From positions 90,977-154,976 of the forward strand of contig NZ_AJGU01000004.1 in the NCBI RefSeq assembly GCF_000260795.1: a DNA stretch of 64,000 bases, in the 5' to 3' direction. Within the stretch, counting starts at the first letter, position 1. Every line of letters begins with the position of its first letter. This DNA comes from Treponema sp. JC4. Its GTDB lineage: Bacteria; Spirochaetota; Spirochaetia; Treponematales; Treponemataceae. Both the position numbers and the translations under genes were made by a program. Below, piece after piece: positions 34,362 through 42,826 of the stretch. Below the pieces are notes generated by a model. It saw nothing but the letters and a program-made list of their open reading frames with translations. It made no database searches and was not told where the DNA came from.

Positions 34362-35309
34362 ATGCTTAATCTTTCTATCTATCTTATAGTTCTTGAATTC
34401 TGTCTGATGTTTGCAAATGTGATGCTCTGCATCTATTTTTTGATCTGGAAAAGGACAGTTTTTCTTAAAAACGACGGTTTAAGATTCCTCATTATATTTT
34501 TTGTCCTCTTTCTGATGATTGGAATCGTGATAATGCATTATCTGATTTTTTCACGAAGTATTCCTGAGTCAAAAATTGCAATCCTTCTTTATTGCGGTGA
34601 ACTTGTTTTCAGTTTTACTCTTTTCCTTTTTTTCATTCAGTTTATGAGGGCAGAAGAGTATGGAACTCAGATTCTTGAAACTGTAATTGGTTTTGTGGAA
34701 GCCTGGGATCCTAATCTTGAAGGTCATACAATAAATGTAAGAAATCTGACTCTCCTTCTTTATGATGAACTTCCCCTGCGCTATAGAATCCGCCTGAATC
34801 CTAAACGGCTTTCCTGCGCGGCTCTTCTTCTTGATTTTGGAAAGCTTGGTGTTCCTTATGACATCATTATAAAAAGAGGAAAGCTGGAAGATGGTGAAAA
34901 GGCTATTTTAAGACAGCATCCGGAAATTGCCGCAAGAATTTTGAACCAGATTCCTTCCTTTGAAAAAATTGCAGAATGGATAAAATATCATCACGAGCGG
35001 GTAGACGGAAAAGGCTACTATCATTTTGAAGGTTCTGAAATTCCGCTTGAATCGCGTATTCTTGCTGTTGCCGATACTTTTTCTGCTTTGACAATGGAAA
35101 GAAATTACAAATCATCTCTGACCTATACAGAGGCAATCGCAGAATTGAAGCTGGTTGCCGGTAAGCAGCTTGATGCTGAAATAGTTGAATATTTTTGTCA
35201 GATTCCGCTGAGGAAAATTGAAGAAAGCCTTGGTTCTGTAAAAAAGACCATGAAATTCTACCTGAATGAAAATCGAGAGGTTACTTATGAAGAAGAAACT
35301 AGGAATTAG
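34362..35309 (+). CDS. Membrane HD-GYP-like protein, catalytic His missing
   Basis: 315 aa. Three membrane helices (about residues 3-27, 38-62, 70-92), then an HD-GYP domain. Conserved parts are EGHTINVRN, QHPEIAARIL, KYHHERVDGKGYY and AVADTFSALTMERNY. The HD dyad reads LLLDFGKLGVP, so the metal-binding His is Leu, and GYP reads GYY. It is therefore probably not an active phosphodiesterase and may bind c-di-GMP or a partner. It overlaps the solute-binding lipoprotein gene by 23 nt. Confidence 0.87.
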   Translation: MLNLSIYLIVLEFCLMFANVMLCIYFLIWKRTVFLKNDGLRFLIIFFVLFLMIGIVIMHYLIFSRSIPESKIAILLYCGELVFSFTLFLFFIQFMRAEEYGTQILETVIGFVEAWDPNLEGHTINVRNLTLLLYDELPLRYRIRLNPKRLSCAALLLDFGKLGVPYDIIIKRGKLEDGEKAILRQHPEIAARILNQIPSFEKIAEWIKYHHERVDGKGYYHFEGSEIPLESRILAVADTFSALTMERNYKSSLTYTEAIAELKLVAGKQLDAEIVEYFCQIPLRKIEESLGSVKKTMKFYLNENREVTYEEETRN

Positions 35310-36528
35310 CCTGATAATTTGCCTTTTAGCCGGATTTTTGACATCCTGCGGAAATAAAAAATCTAAGGCTGCTGATGTAAATGCCAGCCTGACTCTTGCC
35401 TTGCGTTCTGGTGTTTATGCAGATGTTATAAAGGCACAGGTAAAAGATTTTGAAAACGAAAATAATGTTTCCTGTACAATTCTTGAACTTGGTGAAGATG
35501 AACTGCACCAGAGGATTGCTTCTGATTCGGGAATTGTTGCAGGTTCCTATGATTTATGTATGGTAGACGGTTCCTGGGTTGCAGAATATACATCAAAAGG
35601 CATTCTGGCTAATCTTAATAAGCTGGGCTATGACCTTGATGATGATATCATGCCTGCTACAAAGACAATCTGTTATGTAAATGATAATCTTTATCTGGTT
35701 CCATATTATGGAAACGTAACGGTTCTGCTCTATAATAAGCTTTTTGTAAAGGAAGCAGGTTATAAGCCGGAAGAAATTCGTTCGCTCGATGATATTATGA
35801 AAATCTGCCAGTTTACAAGGCAGCGTCATAATCTGGGCTTTATGTATCGAGGGGATACTACAAACAATGTTGTTGTAGACTTTTTGCCGATTCTTCGTTC
35901 CTTTGGCGGCTGGGTTGTTGATGCAAATAATCAGCCGACAGTTAATACTCCTGTTTTTAAGCAGGCAATGAAATTCTATCTTGATTTGATTGCAACTGGC
36001 CGCGGTGCAAAAAAATATGATTTGATTGCTGCTATTGCAAATAAATCTGCGGCTCTGGGAATCGGCTGGCCGGGCTGGTATACACCGACAAATAATTCTT
36101 CTATGGATTATATAGCGCTTACTGGAAAGAAAAGTATTTCCAGCAACGCATATAACGCTAACATTTACGGAATCTGGGCATTGGGAATTCCTGCAAACTG
36201 TCAGAATAAGGAATATGCTGTAAAACTTCTTGCATATCTTATGGATGCAGAAAAACAGAAGGAATCCGTTAATATTGGTGGTGTTCCCTGCCGTTATTCA
36301 AGTCTCAAGGATCCTGCCATTCTTGCAAAATTTCCTCAGTATGAAGCGGTTGGACGTGCCCTTGAAAGTGGAGTTTACCGTCCTGTAATGGCTCAGTGGC
36401 CAAGTTTTTATAACATTCTTGGAAAAGAAATGTCTGATATTATCAAGGGTGAAAACTCCGTAGATGAAGGATTAGATTCGGCACAGCTTCAAATTGAAAA
36501 GATGCTTTCTATGGTCTCTGAACGATAA
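35287..36528 (+). CDS. Extracellular solute-binding lipoprotein (family 1)
   Basis: 413 aa from the ATG at 35287 (GAGAGG upstream). Signal peptide and lipobox AGFLTSC give a lipid-anchored protein. The mature part is a family 1 sugar-type binding protein (NKLFVKEAGYKPEEIRSLDD, GYDLDDDIMPATKT). No permease or ATPase gene is adjacent. The start lies inside the HD-GYP-like gene, so this binding protein may deliver a signal to the membrane regulators rather than feed a transporter. Confidence 0.88.
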   Translation: MKKKLGISLIICLLAGFLTSCGNKKSKAADVNASLTLALRSGVYADVIKAQVKDFENENNVSCTILELGEDELHQRIASDSGIVAGSYDLCMVDGSWVAEYTSKGILANLNKLGYDLDDDIMPATKTICYVNDNLYLVPYYGNVTVLLYNKLFVKEAGYKPEEIRSLDDIMKICQFTRQRHNLGFMYRGDTTNNVVVDFLPILRSFGGWVVDANNQPTVNTPVFKQAMKFYLDLIATGRGAKKYDLIAAIANKSAALGIGWPGWYTPTNNSSMDYIALTGKKSISSNAYNANIYGIWALGIPANCQNKEYAVKLLAYLMDAEKQKESVNIGGVPCRYSSLKDPAILAKFPQYEAVGRALESGVYRPVMAQWPSFYNILGKEMSDIIKGENSVDEGLDSAQLQIEKMLSMVSER

Positions 36529-36548
36529 AAGCGTTATATTTTCTTTCT

Positions 36549-37472
36549 GTGCTTACTGTTTCAGATTTTTACAAGAAAATATTTTCTCAAAAGGTTTATA
36601 AAATCGCCGTAGATGCAGGCTGTACTTGTCCTAACAGGGACGGAAGCCTTGGTTACGGCGGTTGTATTTTTTGCAGTCAGACTGGAAGCGGTGATTTTAT
36701 TCCGGCCAGAACTCTTTCGATTGAAGAACAGATTGAGTCGGCAAAGGCTCTTGTAGAAAAGAAGTTTTCCCGGGCTGCTGCGCGCGGGGAAAAGATTTCT
36801 AAAAAATATATAGTTTACTTTCAGAATTTTACCAGTACTTATGCCGGGCGAGGCAGGGATGAGTCGCGGCTTTTTGATTTGTTTGAGCGGGCCCTTGCTG
36901 CACCGGATGTGGTTGGAATTGCAATTGGGACGCGGCCTGACTGTCTTAGCCGGGAGATGCTGGCTTTTTTAGGTCAACTTAGTGCCAGGACTTATGTTCA
37001 GATAGAGCTTGGCTTTCAGACGGCGAATGAGAAAACTGCAGAATACTGCCGCCGGGGTTTTAAGAACCAGGTTTATCTGCAGGCGGTGGAAACTCTTCAC
37101 GAGGCTGCAAAGGCTGCTGGCGGACAGCTTCACGTGGTAAGTCATGTAATTTTCGGCCTGCCTGGCGATTCAGAAGAAGATATGCTGAATACAGTGAGAA
37201 CTGTCCTTGCTGCAGCAAGTGACGGAATTAAGATAACGGTACTCTATGTGGTAGAAGGTACTGACCTTGCAGCTGAATACCGGACTGGAAAATTCAAAAC
37301 GCTTACAAAAGAAGAATATTTTTCTCTTATACAAAAGACTCTTCCTCTTCTGCCTGAAAATATGGTAGTTCACAGGCTTACAGGAGACCCTCCAAAACGA
37401 ATCCTTATAGCTCCTGAATGGACTGCCGACAAAAAGCGGGTTTTGAATGAACTGAGAAGATTATATAGTTAA
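36549..37472 (+). CDS. Radical SAM protein, TIGR01212/YhcC family
   Basis: 307 aa from GTG. The cluster-binding region is DAGCTCPNRDG then GGCIFCSQTGSGDF, giving the three-cysteine Fe-S motif. YVQIELGFQTANEKTAEYCRRGF and HVVSHVIFGLPGDSEED are family features. The reaction is not established. A TATATT (36535-36540) lies 8 nt before the GTG with no Shine-Dalgarno, suggesting a leaderless start in addition to read-through from upstream. Confidence 0.88.
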   Translation: MLTVSDFYKKIFSQKVYKIAVDAGCTCPNRDGSLGYGGCIFCSQTGSGDFIPARTLSIEEQIESAKALVEKKFSRAAARGEKISKKYIVYFQNFTSTYAGRGRDESRLFDLFERALAAPDVVGIAIGTRPDCLSREMLAFLGQLSARTYVQIELGFQTANEKTAEYCRRGFKNQVYLQAVETLHEAAKAAGGQLHVVSHVIFGLPGDSEEDMLNTVRTVLAAASDGIKITVLYVVEGTDLAAEYRTGKFKTLTKEEYFSLIQKTLPLLPENMVVHRLTGDPPKRILIAPEWTADKKRVLNELRRLYS

Positions 37473-37497
37473 AATAAATCATTTTAAATCATTTTCA

Positions 37498-37511
37498 TTC
37501 TGTGTTATAAT
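37498..37511 (+). promoter_or_regulatory. Extended -10 promoter of ptsI
   Basis: TTCTGTGTTATAAT, containing TGnTATAAT. The same 14-mer occurs at 40321 and 62135. The ptsI ATG is 9 nt after the box and has no Shine-Dalgarno, so the mRNA is probably leaderless or nearly so. Confidence 0.7.
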
Positions 37512-37520
37512 CAATTAATT

Positions 37521-39254
37521 ATGGAAGTATTTTTAGGTGTGCCTGCTGCCGACGGTACCGGAATCGGAACCGCCTTTGTTATACCGGATGCTGTAAAACG
37601 TGCAATCCCTCAGCATAGAATTAAAATAGATCAGACGAATCGCGGCTGGGAGCGTTTTGAACTTGCCTGCCAGAGCGTTATTCAGGATATTACTGAACAG
37701 CTTGAACTTCTTTCAAAAACTGATCCAAAAGATAAAATACAGCGCGAAGTATACGAGACTTACATCCTTATGCTGGAAGACCCTGTTTTCTTAAAGGAAC
37801 TTAAGGATTTTTATCAGCGGGAACTCTTTAACATTGAATATTCTGTAAATTTTAAGGCAGAAGAATATGCTGCCCGCCTCCGTCAGTCTGGTAACGACTA
37901 CCTTTCTGAACGTGCCCAGGATATTACCGATATTTTTGGCCGCGTTCTTGATGAAATGCTTGATATCCATCCTTTTGACATCAACTCTGTTCCAGACGGA
38001 AGTGTAATTATTGCAACTTCCCTAAGTTCAGCAGATACTATCATTCTTTCTAAGCGAAAAATTGCCGGTCTTGTTTTAAGCGAAGGCGGTGTTTCGAGTC
38101 ATGTGGTAATTCTTGCCCGAAACTACGGCATTCCTACAATTCTTGGAATTAACGGACTTGTAAAAAAAGTTCACAACGGCGAAACAGTCATTGTAGATGG
38201 AAAATCTGCTGAGCTTCTTGTAAGCCCGGATAAATCTACAATTCAGGAATATAAGCTTAAAATCCGCGAGGAATTTAACCGCAAGCAGGCTCTTAAGGCC
38301 TTTTTGGATAAGCCTGCTGTTACAAAAGACGGAACAAAGTTCCAGCTGCTGGCAAATATCGGAACTATTGAAGAAGCCCGTATCGCAAGGGAAGAAGGCG
38401 CTGATGGAATCGGCCTTTTTAGAACTGAGTTCTTATTTATGTCAGAAAACGGCGCATCTTTAAACGCTGCTGCCCGCTCTTTCAGCGAGGAAACTCAGTT
38501 TGAAGCTTACAAGGCTGTTCTGGAAATTATGGGAGATAAGCCTGTTACAATCCGAACCCTTGATGCTGGTGGAGATAAATTAATCAATTCCGTTGATATT
38601 CCGATTTTAGATGAAAAAAATCCGCTTATGGGACTTCGTGCCGTTCGCCTCAGTCTTGCAAATCCGCAAGTGTTTAAGACTCAGCTACGTGCCCTTTATC
38701 GCGCCAGCGTTTACGGCAACTTAAAAATTATGTTCCCCCTTATTTCCAGCGTTAGTCAGGTTCGTGAATGTTTGCGCATTGCAAAAGAAGTTCAGAATGA
38801 ACTTGCTGCGGAAAATATTCCTTTCAAAAAAGATATTCCGGTTGGAATCATGGTTGAAACTGCCGGTGCCGCCCTTGTCAGCGACTGTCTTAGCAAACTC
38901 TGTGACTTTTTCAGCCTAGGTACAAACGACCTTACTCAGTATACCCTGGCCGTTGACCGCGAAAATCCTCATGTTGCTGACCTTTACAATGAGTTCAATC
39001 TTGCTGTCCTGCGTCTTATTCAGATGACGCTCAACTCTGCAACAGATGCAAATATCCCGGTTTCTGTCTGCGGTGAAATGGCTGGTCGTGCTGACAGTGT
39101 TATGGTGCTTGGAGGTATGGGAATCCGCACTTTGAGTATGAGTCCTAAGCTGATTTCCAGCACAAAAGAGCTGCTATCTCGCTTTTCTATTAAAGAGTTT
39201 GAAGCTATCAGTGCAAAGCATTTGAATGAATTGAGCCTTATCGTTGAAAAATAA
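37521..39254 (+). CDS. ptsI: PTS enzyme I
   Basis: 577 aa, normal length. It passes phosphate from phosphoenolpyruvate to HPr. The active-site His is in GGVSSHVVILARNYGIPTI (about residue 196); the PEP-binding domain has DGIGLFRTEFLFM, and FFSLGTNDLTQYTLAVDREN with the conserved Cys in VSVCGEMAGR. No PTS sugar permease is present in the window, fitting the regulatory PTS known from treponemes. Confidence 0.96.
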   Translation: MEVFLGVPAADGTGIGTAFVIPDAVKRAIPQHRIKIDQTNRGWERFELACQSVIQDITEQLELLSKTDPKDKIQREVYETYILMLEDPVFLKELKDFYQRELFNIEYSVNFKAEEYAARLRQSGNDYLSERAQDITDIFGRVLDEMLDIHPFDINSVPDGSVIIATSLSSADTIILSKRKIAGLVLSEGGVSSHVVILARNYGIPTILGINGLVKKVHNGETVIVDGKSAELLVSPDKSTIQEYKLKIREEFNRKQALKAFLDKPAVTKDGTKFQLLANIGTIEEARIAREEGADGIGLFRTEFLFMSENGASLNAAARSFSEETQFEAYKAVLEIMGDKPVTIRTLDAGGDKLINSVDIPILDEKNPLMGLRAVRLSLANPQVFKTQLRALYRASVYGNLKIMFPLISSVSQVRECLRIAKEVQNELAAENIPFKKDIPVGIMVETAGAALVSDCLSKLCDFFSLGTNDLTQYTLAVDRENPHVADLYNEFNLAVLRLIQMTLNSATDANIPVSVCGEMAGRADSVMVLGGMGIRTLSMSPKLISSTKELLSRFSIKEFEAISAKHLNELSLIVEK

Positions 39255-39275
39255 TATTTTCTTGGGAGGGAAAAT

Positions 39276-40301
39276 ATGAAAAAACTAATTTTGATTACCA
39301 GTCTTGCAATGATGACTCTTCTAACTGGCTGTGCAAAAAAGAATGCCCACTACTATGCTAAAAAACAGGGGCTGGATTTTGGATTTGCCGTTACCAGTGC
39401 CGATATTCTTCAGGAACCGAACATGACAATCGTTAAGGAAAACGCAACGATGGTAGTTTCGGAAAATAACATGAAGAACGCAAACATTCATCCAAGCAAA
39501 AAATTCTGGAACTGGAGTGATACCGACCATCTTATTGAGTTTGCAAAGCAGAATGATATCAGCGTAAAATTTCATACCCTTTTCTGGCACCAGCAGAACG
39601 CGCCATTTATTCTCAACCTCAGCACTAAGGAAGAAGCCCTTGCCGCAATGGATGAGCATATTGAAAAAATTATGTCTCACTACAAGGGACAGATTAAGGT
39701 TTACGATGTTGTAAACGAAATGTTTAATGAGGATGGAAGTCTGCGGCAGTCCCTCTGGTATAATCTGATTGGCCCTGAATATCTGGAACACGCTTTAATT
39801 AAGGCTCGCCAATGTGATCCTGATGTTAAGCTTTATTTCAACGAGTATAATAACGAAAATCTTGGCTATGCAAAGTCGGAAGGTATGTACAATCTTGTAA
39901 AGGACTTTAAGGCCCGAGGTATTCCTATTGATGGAATTGGAATGCAGCTTCATCTGGATGGAACTCAGCCTTTGAATGAGGATGCAATCCGCGCTAATAT
40001 CCGCCGCTATGCAGAGCTTGGACTTGAAGTTTCTTTCAGCGAAGTTGATGTCCGCATTCCAAAAGATAATCCAGAAGCCTGGGAGCAGGCTCAGCAGGAG
40101 GTTTACTGCACTCTCTTAAAAATCGCCCTTGAAGAGCCTAACGTAAAAAGCTTTATCATGTGGGGCTACTCAGATAACGGCAGCTGGGTTCCGGGAACCT
40201 TCCCTGGCTATGGAAACGCCCTTCCGTTTGACTTCAATCGCCAGCCAAAACCGGTCTGGAATGCCATGCTGGATATTTTGAAAAATTATAAAGTAAAATG
40301 A
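39276..40301 (+). CDS. GH10 endo-1,4-beta-xylanase lipoprotein
   Basis: 341 aa. Lipobox LLTGC after a short signal peptide puts it on the membrane surface. A single GH10 catalytic domain: VVSENNMKNANIHP, FHTLFWHQQNAP, acid/base Glu in YDVVNEMFNEDG, nucleophile Glu in SFSEVDVRIP, and FIMWGYSDNGSWVPG. No carbohydrate-binding module is seen. It would cut xylan chains and points to life among plant fibre. RBS GGGAGGG before the ATG. It follows ptsI by 21 nt. Confidence 0.95.
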   Translation: MKKLILITSLAMMTLLTGCAKKNAHYYAKKQGLDFGFAVTSADILQEPNMTIVKENATMVVSENNMKNANIHPSKKFWNWSDTDHLIEFAKQNDISVKFHTLFWHQQNAPFILNLSTKEEALAAMDEHIEKIMSHYKGQIKVYDVVNEMFNEDGSLRQSLWYNLIGPEYLEHALIKARQCDPDVKLYFNEYNNENLGYAKSEGMYNLVKDFKARGIPIDGIGMQLHLDGTQPLNEDAIRANIRRYAELGLEVSFSEVDVRIPKDNPEAWEQAQQEVYCTLLKIALEEPNVKSFIMWGYSDNGSWVPGTFPGYGNALPFDFNRQPKPVWNAMLDILKNYKVK

Positions 40302-40320
40302 TGTTTGTAATAAGAAGAAT

Positions 40321-40334
40321 TTCTGTGTTATAAT
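40321..40334 (+). promoter_or_regulatory. Extended -10 promoter of the DUF2442 gene
   Basis: TTCTGTGTTATAAT, identical to the ptsI box. The ATG lies 19 nt downstream with a strong GGAGG, so this mRNA does have a Shine-Dalgarno sequence. Confidence 0.7.
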
Positions 40335-40353
40335 TTTCGCGTGGAGGTGCTTT

Positions 40354-40656
40354 ATGTATATTAAAGATGGTATCTGTTATGCAGGCGAATTAGTCCCAGA
40401 AATTGAAGTTTCCTCTATAAAGATTTTGGATGACGGTATGCTTCTTGTTGAATTTTCTACAGGTGAAACTCGTCTTTTTGATGTTACGTCTCTACTTGGA
40501 AAAGGTTCTGCATTTGCTCCGCTTGCTAAAGAAGAAAATCGCCTGACTGCAAAAGTGACTCACGGTTTTGTTTCATGGCTTGATGGCGAAATTGATATAG
40601 CACCGGAAACTTTATATGCAGAAAGTTTCAAATATTCAAAAGAAGATTACGCATAG
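40354..40656 (+). CDS. DUF2442 protein
   Basis: 100 aa. VSSIKILDDGMLLVEFSTGETRLFD-like beta segments followed by the helix-free core THGFVSWLDGEIDIAPETLY match DUF2442. These small proteins are usually encoded next to DUF4160 proteins, as here (8-nt gap). Such pairs have been suggested to be toxin-antitoxin-like, but that is not demonstrated. Confidence 0.8.
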   Translation: MYIKDGICYAGELVPEIEVSSIKILDDGMLLVEFSTGETRLFDVTSLLGKGSAFAPLAKEENRLTAKVTHGFVSWLDGEIDIAPETLYAESFKYSKEDYA

Positions 40657-40664
40657 GAATAAAA

Positions 40665-40931
40665 ATGCCAGAATTAAGCAGATTTGAAGGTATGGTGATT
40701 TACCTTCTTTTTAAGGATAACAAAGAACATAATAAACCTCATGTTCACGTTTATTACGGGGAATATAAAGCTGCCATTGGAATTGATGGTGAACTTCTAG
40801 CTGGAAAATTACCTGCACGTCAGTTAAAAATGGTTACAGGTTGGCTGGCTTTCCATGAAGAAGAAGCCTATGCTGCCTGGAATCTTGCCGTAAGCGGTGA
40901 ACATTTTGAAAAGATTGAACCGTTGAGGTAG
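40665..40931 (+). CDS. DUF4160 protein
   Basis: 88 aa. ELSRFEGMVIYLLFKDNKEH and the motif HNKPHVHVYYGEYKA with a His cluster define DUF4160. WLAFHEEEAYAAWNLAVSGE ends the domain. It is co-transcribed with the DUF2442 gene. The function is unknown; the pair is commonly accessory and patchily distributed. Confidence 0.82.
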   Translation: MPELSRFEGMVIYLLFKDNKEHNKPHVHVYYGEYKAAIGIDGELLAGKLPARQLKMVTGWLAFHEEEAYAAWNLAVSGEHFEKIEPLR

Positions 40932-40960
40932 TTATTCAAATTATAAAAACATCTATAGAT

Positions 40961-41302
40961 CTACAAATTGTTCTTCTTACTTATATCAAGACCATCTAAA
41001 AGTTTTATAAAATCTCGAACCAATTTTTTCTTTTCAATAGGAAGATTTGAAATGTTTTCTTCGATTATGCTTTTACTATGTTCATTACTATAATTTGGAT
41101 TTCCTGTAACCAGATATTCAACAGAAACATTTAGTGCTTGTGCAATTTTAAAAGCAACATCTGCTGGTGGAATAGAACCTCTTGAACTTAAATAGCCTTC
41201 TAATGTTCGTGAAGAAATTCCTGTGCGAACCGAAAGTTCTTTGACCTTTATATCTTGATAATCAAGTTCTGCTCGCAATGTATTCCTGAAAACATAATCC
41301 AT
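40961..41302 (-). CDS. XRE-family helix-turn-helix regulator
   Basis: 113 aa. HTH at about residues 15-55: YQDIKVKELSVRTGISSRTL then VAFKIAQALNVSVEYLVTG. The C-terminal 50 residues are helical, with no metabolite-binding domain. It is divergent from the unknown secreted protein at 41430, and the intergenic space holds a strong promoter overlapped by a GTATATTATAC palindrome, a good candidate operator for this protein. AT-rich like its neighbour. Confidence 0.88.
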   Translation of the reverse strand: MDYVFRNTLRAELDYQDIKVKELSVRTGISSRTLEGYLSSRGSIPPADVAFKIAQALNVSVEYLVTGNPNYSNEHSKSIIEENISNLPIEKKKLVRDFIKLLDGLDISKKNNL

Positions 41303-41341
41303 AATCTAAAAATACTTTATTTTACGTATTTATATAAAAAT

Positions 41342-41370
41342 TTGACGACATTGAACGTGTATATTATACT
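41342..41370 (+). promoter_or_regulatory. Promoter with overlapping palindrome
   Basis: TTGACG (41342-41347), 17-nt spacer, TATACT (41365-41370). The 11-bp palindrome GTATATTATAC covers the -10 box. Probably drives the gene at 41430 and is repressed by the divergent XRE protein. Confidence 0.7.
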
Positions 41371-41429
41371 TTTATACGTTATTTGTAGTTATGTATGAAA
41401 TTATAACTACGAATAGCGAGGAGAATATT

Positions 41430-42347
41430 ATGAGATTAAAGAAAATTTTGGTTTTAGGATTTTGCTCATTTATGTTGTTGTCGCAATTTATTTTCGCGGC
41501 TGGGCAGAAGAAAGATAATTATGTGGAAATGTCTATTGAGGAGTTCAATTCTATGGACTTGTATGAATTGTATAAGAAAAAGAAAATTACGTTAAATGAT
41601 TTTTATAGTGGAGGAGTAAGACTTCATCGTGGTGACAAAGAAATTAAATTTGATTATTCCAATTTAAAAGATGAAAAACTTTATGAAAGAATTGAGCATT
41701 ATTCTTGGGAAAAAGATATTGTTACTTGTAAAGTAAAAGGAAAAATGAAAAGTGATGATAATTATGGTAAGCAATATAGTTTCATTGTTGAAAATATAGA
41801 AAATCTGCGTTCTATTGAAGATGTTGAAAATGCTAGACAAACGATGTTAGCACGGATTGAAAAAATAAAAGAGAATGCAGCAAAAAAAATCGAAAGTATT
41901 ATAAACGAATCGGATAGAATTGGTTCCGAAATTGCAAAAGGTTATATTTATCATGGGTATAATGATAATAGTCGGAATAAAAAGTTATTTCTTAATAATG
42001 CATTAGAAAAAGGAAATGCTTATTATATTCCTAGTTTTAAATTAGACGGAATATATGCTATTTATAAAAATCAAGATATTTTTGCGGGAAAAGAAGTACA
42101 ATTTGTATATGTTAATTTTGCAAATCAAAAATTAAAAGCAGAATACGTTGATTTAGATAACAAAACAGACGTAATTGTTACTGCAGATAATATAGTTATT
42201 GGAAATATTGGTTATATTACTTCTTCAAAAATTTATGATTTTAGAAATACTGAAAACTGGATTATTAGGTCGAATTTTGATTCTGATGGTTTAAGTTATA
42301 AGAAAATATGTGAAGTTGAAAAAGAATTAGGAATTGAGCAGGAGTAG
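41430..42347 (+). CDS. Secreted protein of unknown function (AT-rich patch)
   Basis: 305 aa from the ATG at 41430, chosen because GAGGAG precedes it and a signal peptide follows directly (LVLGFCSFMLLSQFIFAA). The mature protein is Lys/Asn/Ile-rich, with a helical middle (ENARQTMLARIEKIKENAAK) and a beta-rich C-terminal part. I recognise no family. Codon choice is more AT-rich than in flanking genes, which suggests acquisition by transfer. Confidence 0.7.
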   Translation: MRLKKILVLGFCSFMLLSQFIFAAGQKKDNYVEMSIEEFNSMDLYELYKKKKITLNDFYSGGVRLHRGDKEIKFDYSNLKDEKLYERIEHYSWEKDIVTCKVKGKMKSDDNYGKQYSFIVENIENLRSIEDVENARQTMLARIEKIKENAAKKIESIINESDRIGSEIAKGYIYHGYNDNSRNKKLFLNNALEKGNAYYIPSFKLDGIYAIYKNQDIFAGKEVQFVYVNFANQKLKAEYVDLDNKTDVIVTADNIVIGNIGYITSSKIYDFRNTENWIIRSNFDSDGLSYKKICEVEKELGIEQE

Positions 42348-42350
42348 GCT

Positions 42351-42644
42351 ATGCAACTAGATGAAGCAATCAATGAAACTATTAAGAATAATTTTGAGAT
42401 AGGAGATTACTTTGATTCTCATGCTGTGATAAATGGACTGCTAGTAAACAAAAAATACCATCAGCTTTATATGGATTTTTATCCTAAGAATTGTACAGTT
42501 GCTCAATATCATGGTCAGATTGCTCAAAAAATTGCGAGTTCAGGTATTGCCTTAAAAGTTAAAATTGATGAGAAAGATATTCTTATTAAGACTTACACAA
42601 TTTACGGTGAATTAAGCGAGAATCATTTGTGGAAAAGAATTTAA
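42351..42644 (+). CDS. Small protein of unknown function
   Basis: 97 aa, no signal peptide or membrane segment. It begins QLDEAINETIKNNFEIGDYF and has a short beta/alpha pattern near DIFLIKT-like DILIKTYTIYGEL. It starts 3 nt after the stop of the secreted protein and is followed by a terminator, so both form one unit. The opening AINETIKNNFEIGDYFDSHAV looks like a helix-turn region, but no function can be assigned. Confidence 0.6.
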   Translation: MQLDEAINETIKNNFEIGDYFDSHAVINGLLVNKKYHQLYMDFYPKNCTVAQYHGQIAQKIASSGIALKVKIDEKDILIKTYTIYGELSENHLWKRI

Positions 42645-42665
42645 AGTAATAAATTGTAAATTGAT

Positions 42666-42695
42666 AAACGGTAGCCAACTGACTACCGTTTTTTT
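42666..42695 (+). terminator. Intrinsic terminator of the 41430-42644 unit
   Basis: Perfect stem AACGGTAG/CTACCGTT (42667-42674, 42683-42690), loop CCAACTGA, then a long T-run. Confidence 0.93.
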
Positions 42696-42731
42696 ATTTC
42701 TTGTAAAAAGAATTTTGATATTTTGGGGTTT

Positions 42732-42818
42732 TAGGGGTAAGCAACTTGTTGCGTCCCCTAGGAGAAAGGGTAGCGGAAGACCGCTTGCGGGCTGGAGCGA
42801 GGGGAAGGCTTTCCCCTC
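42732..42818. repeat. Cluster of three GC-rich hairpins
   Basis: TAGGGG-TAA-GCAAC-TT-GTTGC-GT-CCCCTA (42732-42760), then AGCGG-AAGA-CCGCT (about 42772-42785), then the palindrome GAGGGGAAGGCTTTCCCCTC (42799-42818). The region is far more GC-rich than the accessory patch before it and ends 9 nt from the convergent kinase-like gene. Confidence 0.65.
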
Positions 42819-42826
42819 CTTCTTAT

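Noticed and set aside
41391..41429. Longer N-terminus for the secreted protein at 41430
   Set aside because: The signal peptide begins directly at 41430 with a GAGGAG site; the extra 13 codons lack a ribosome binding site.
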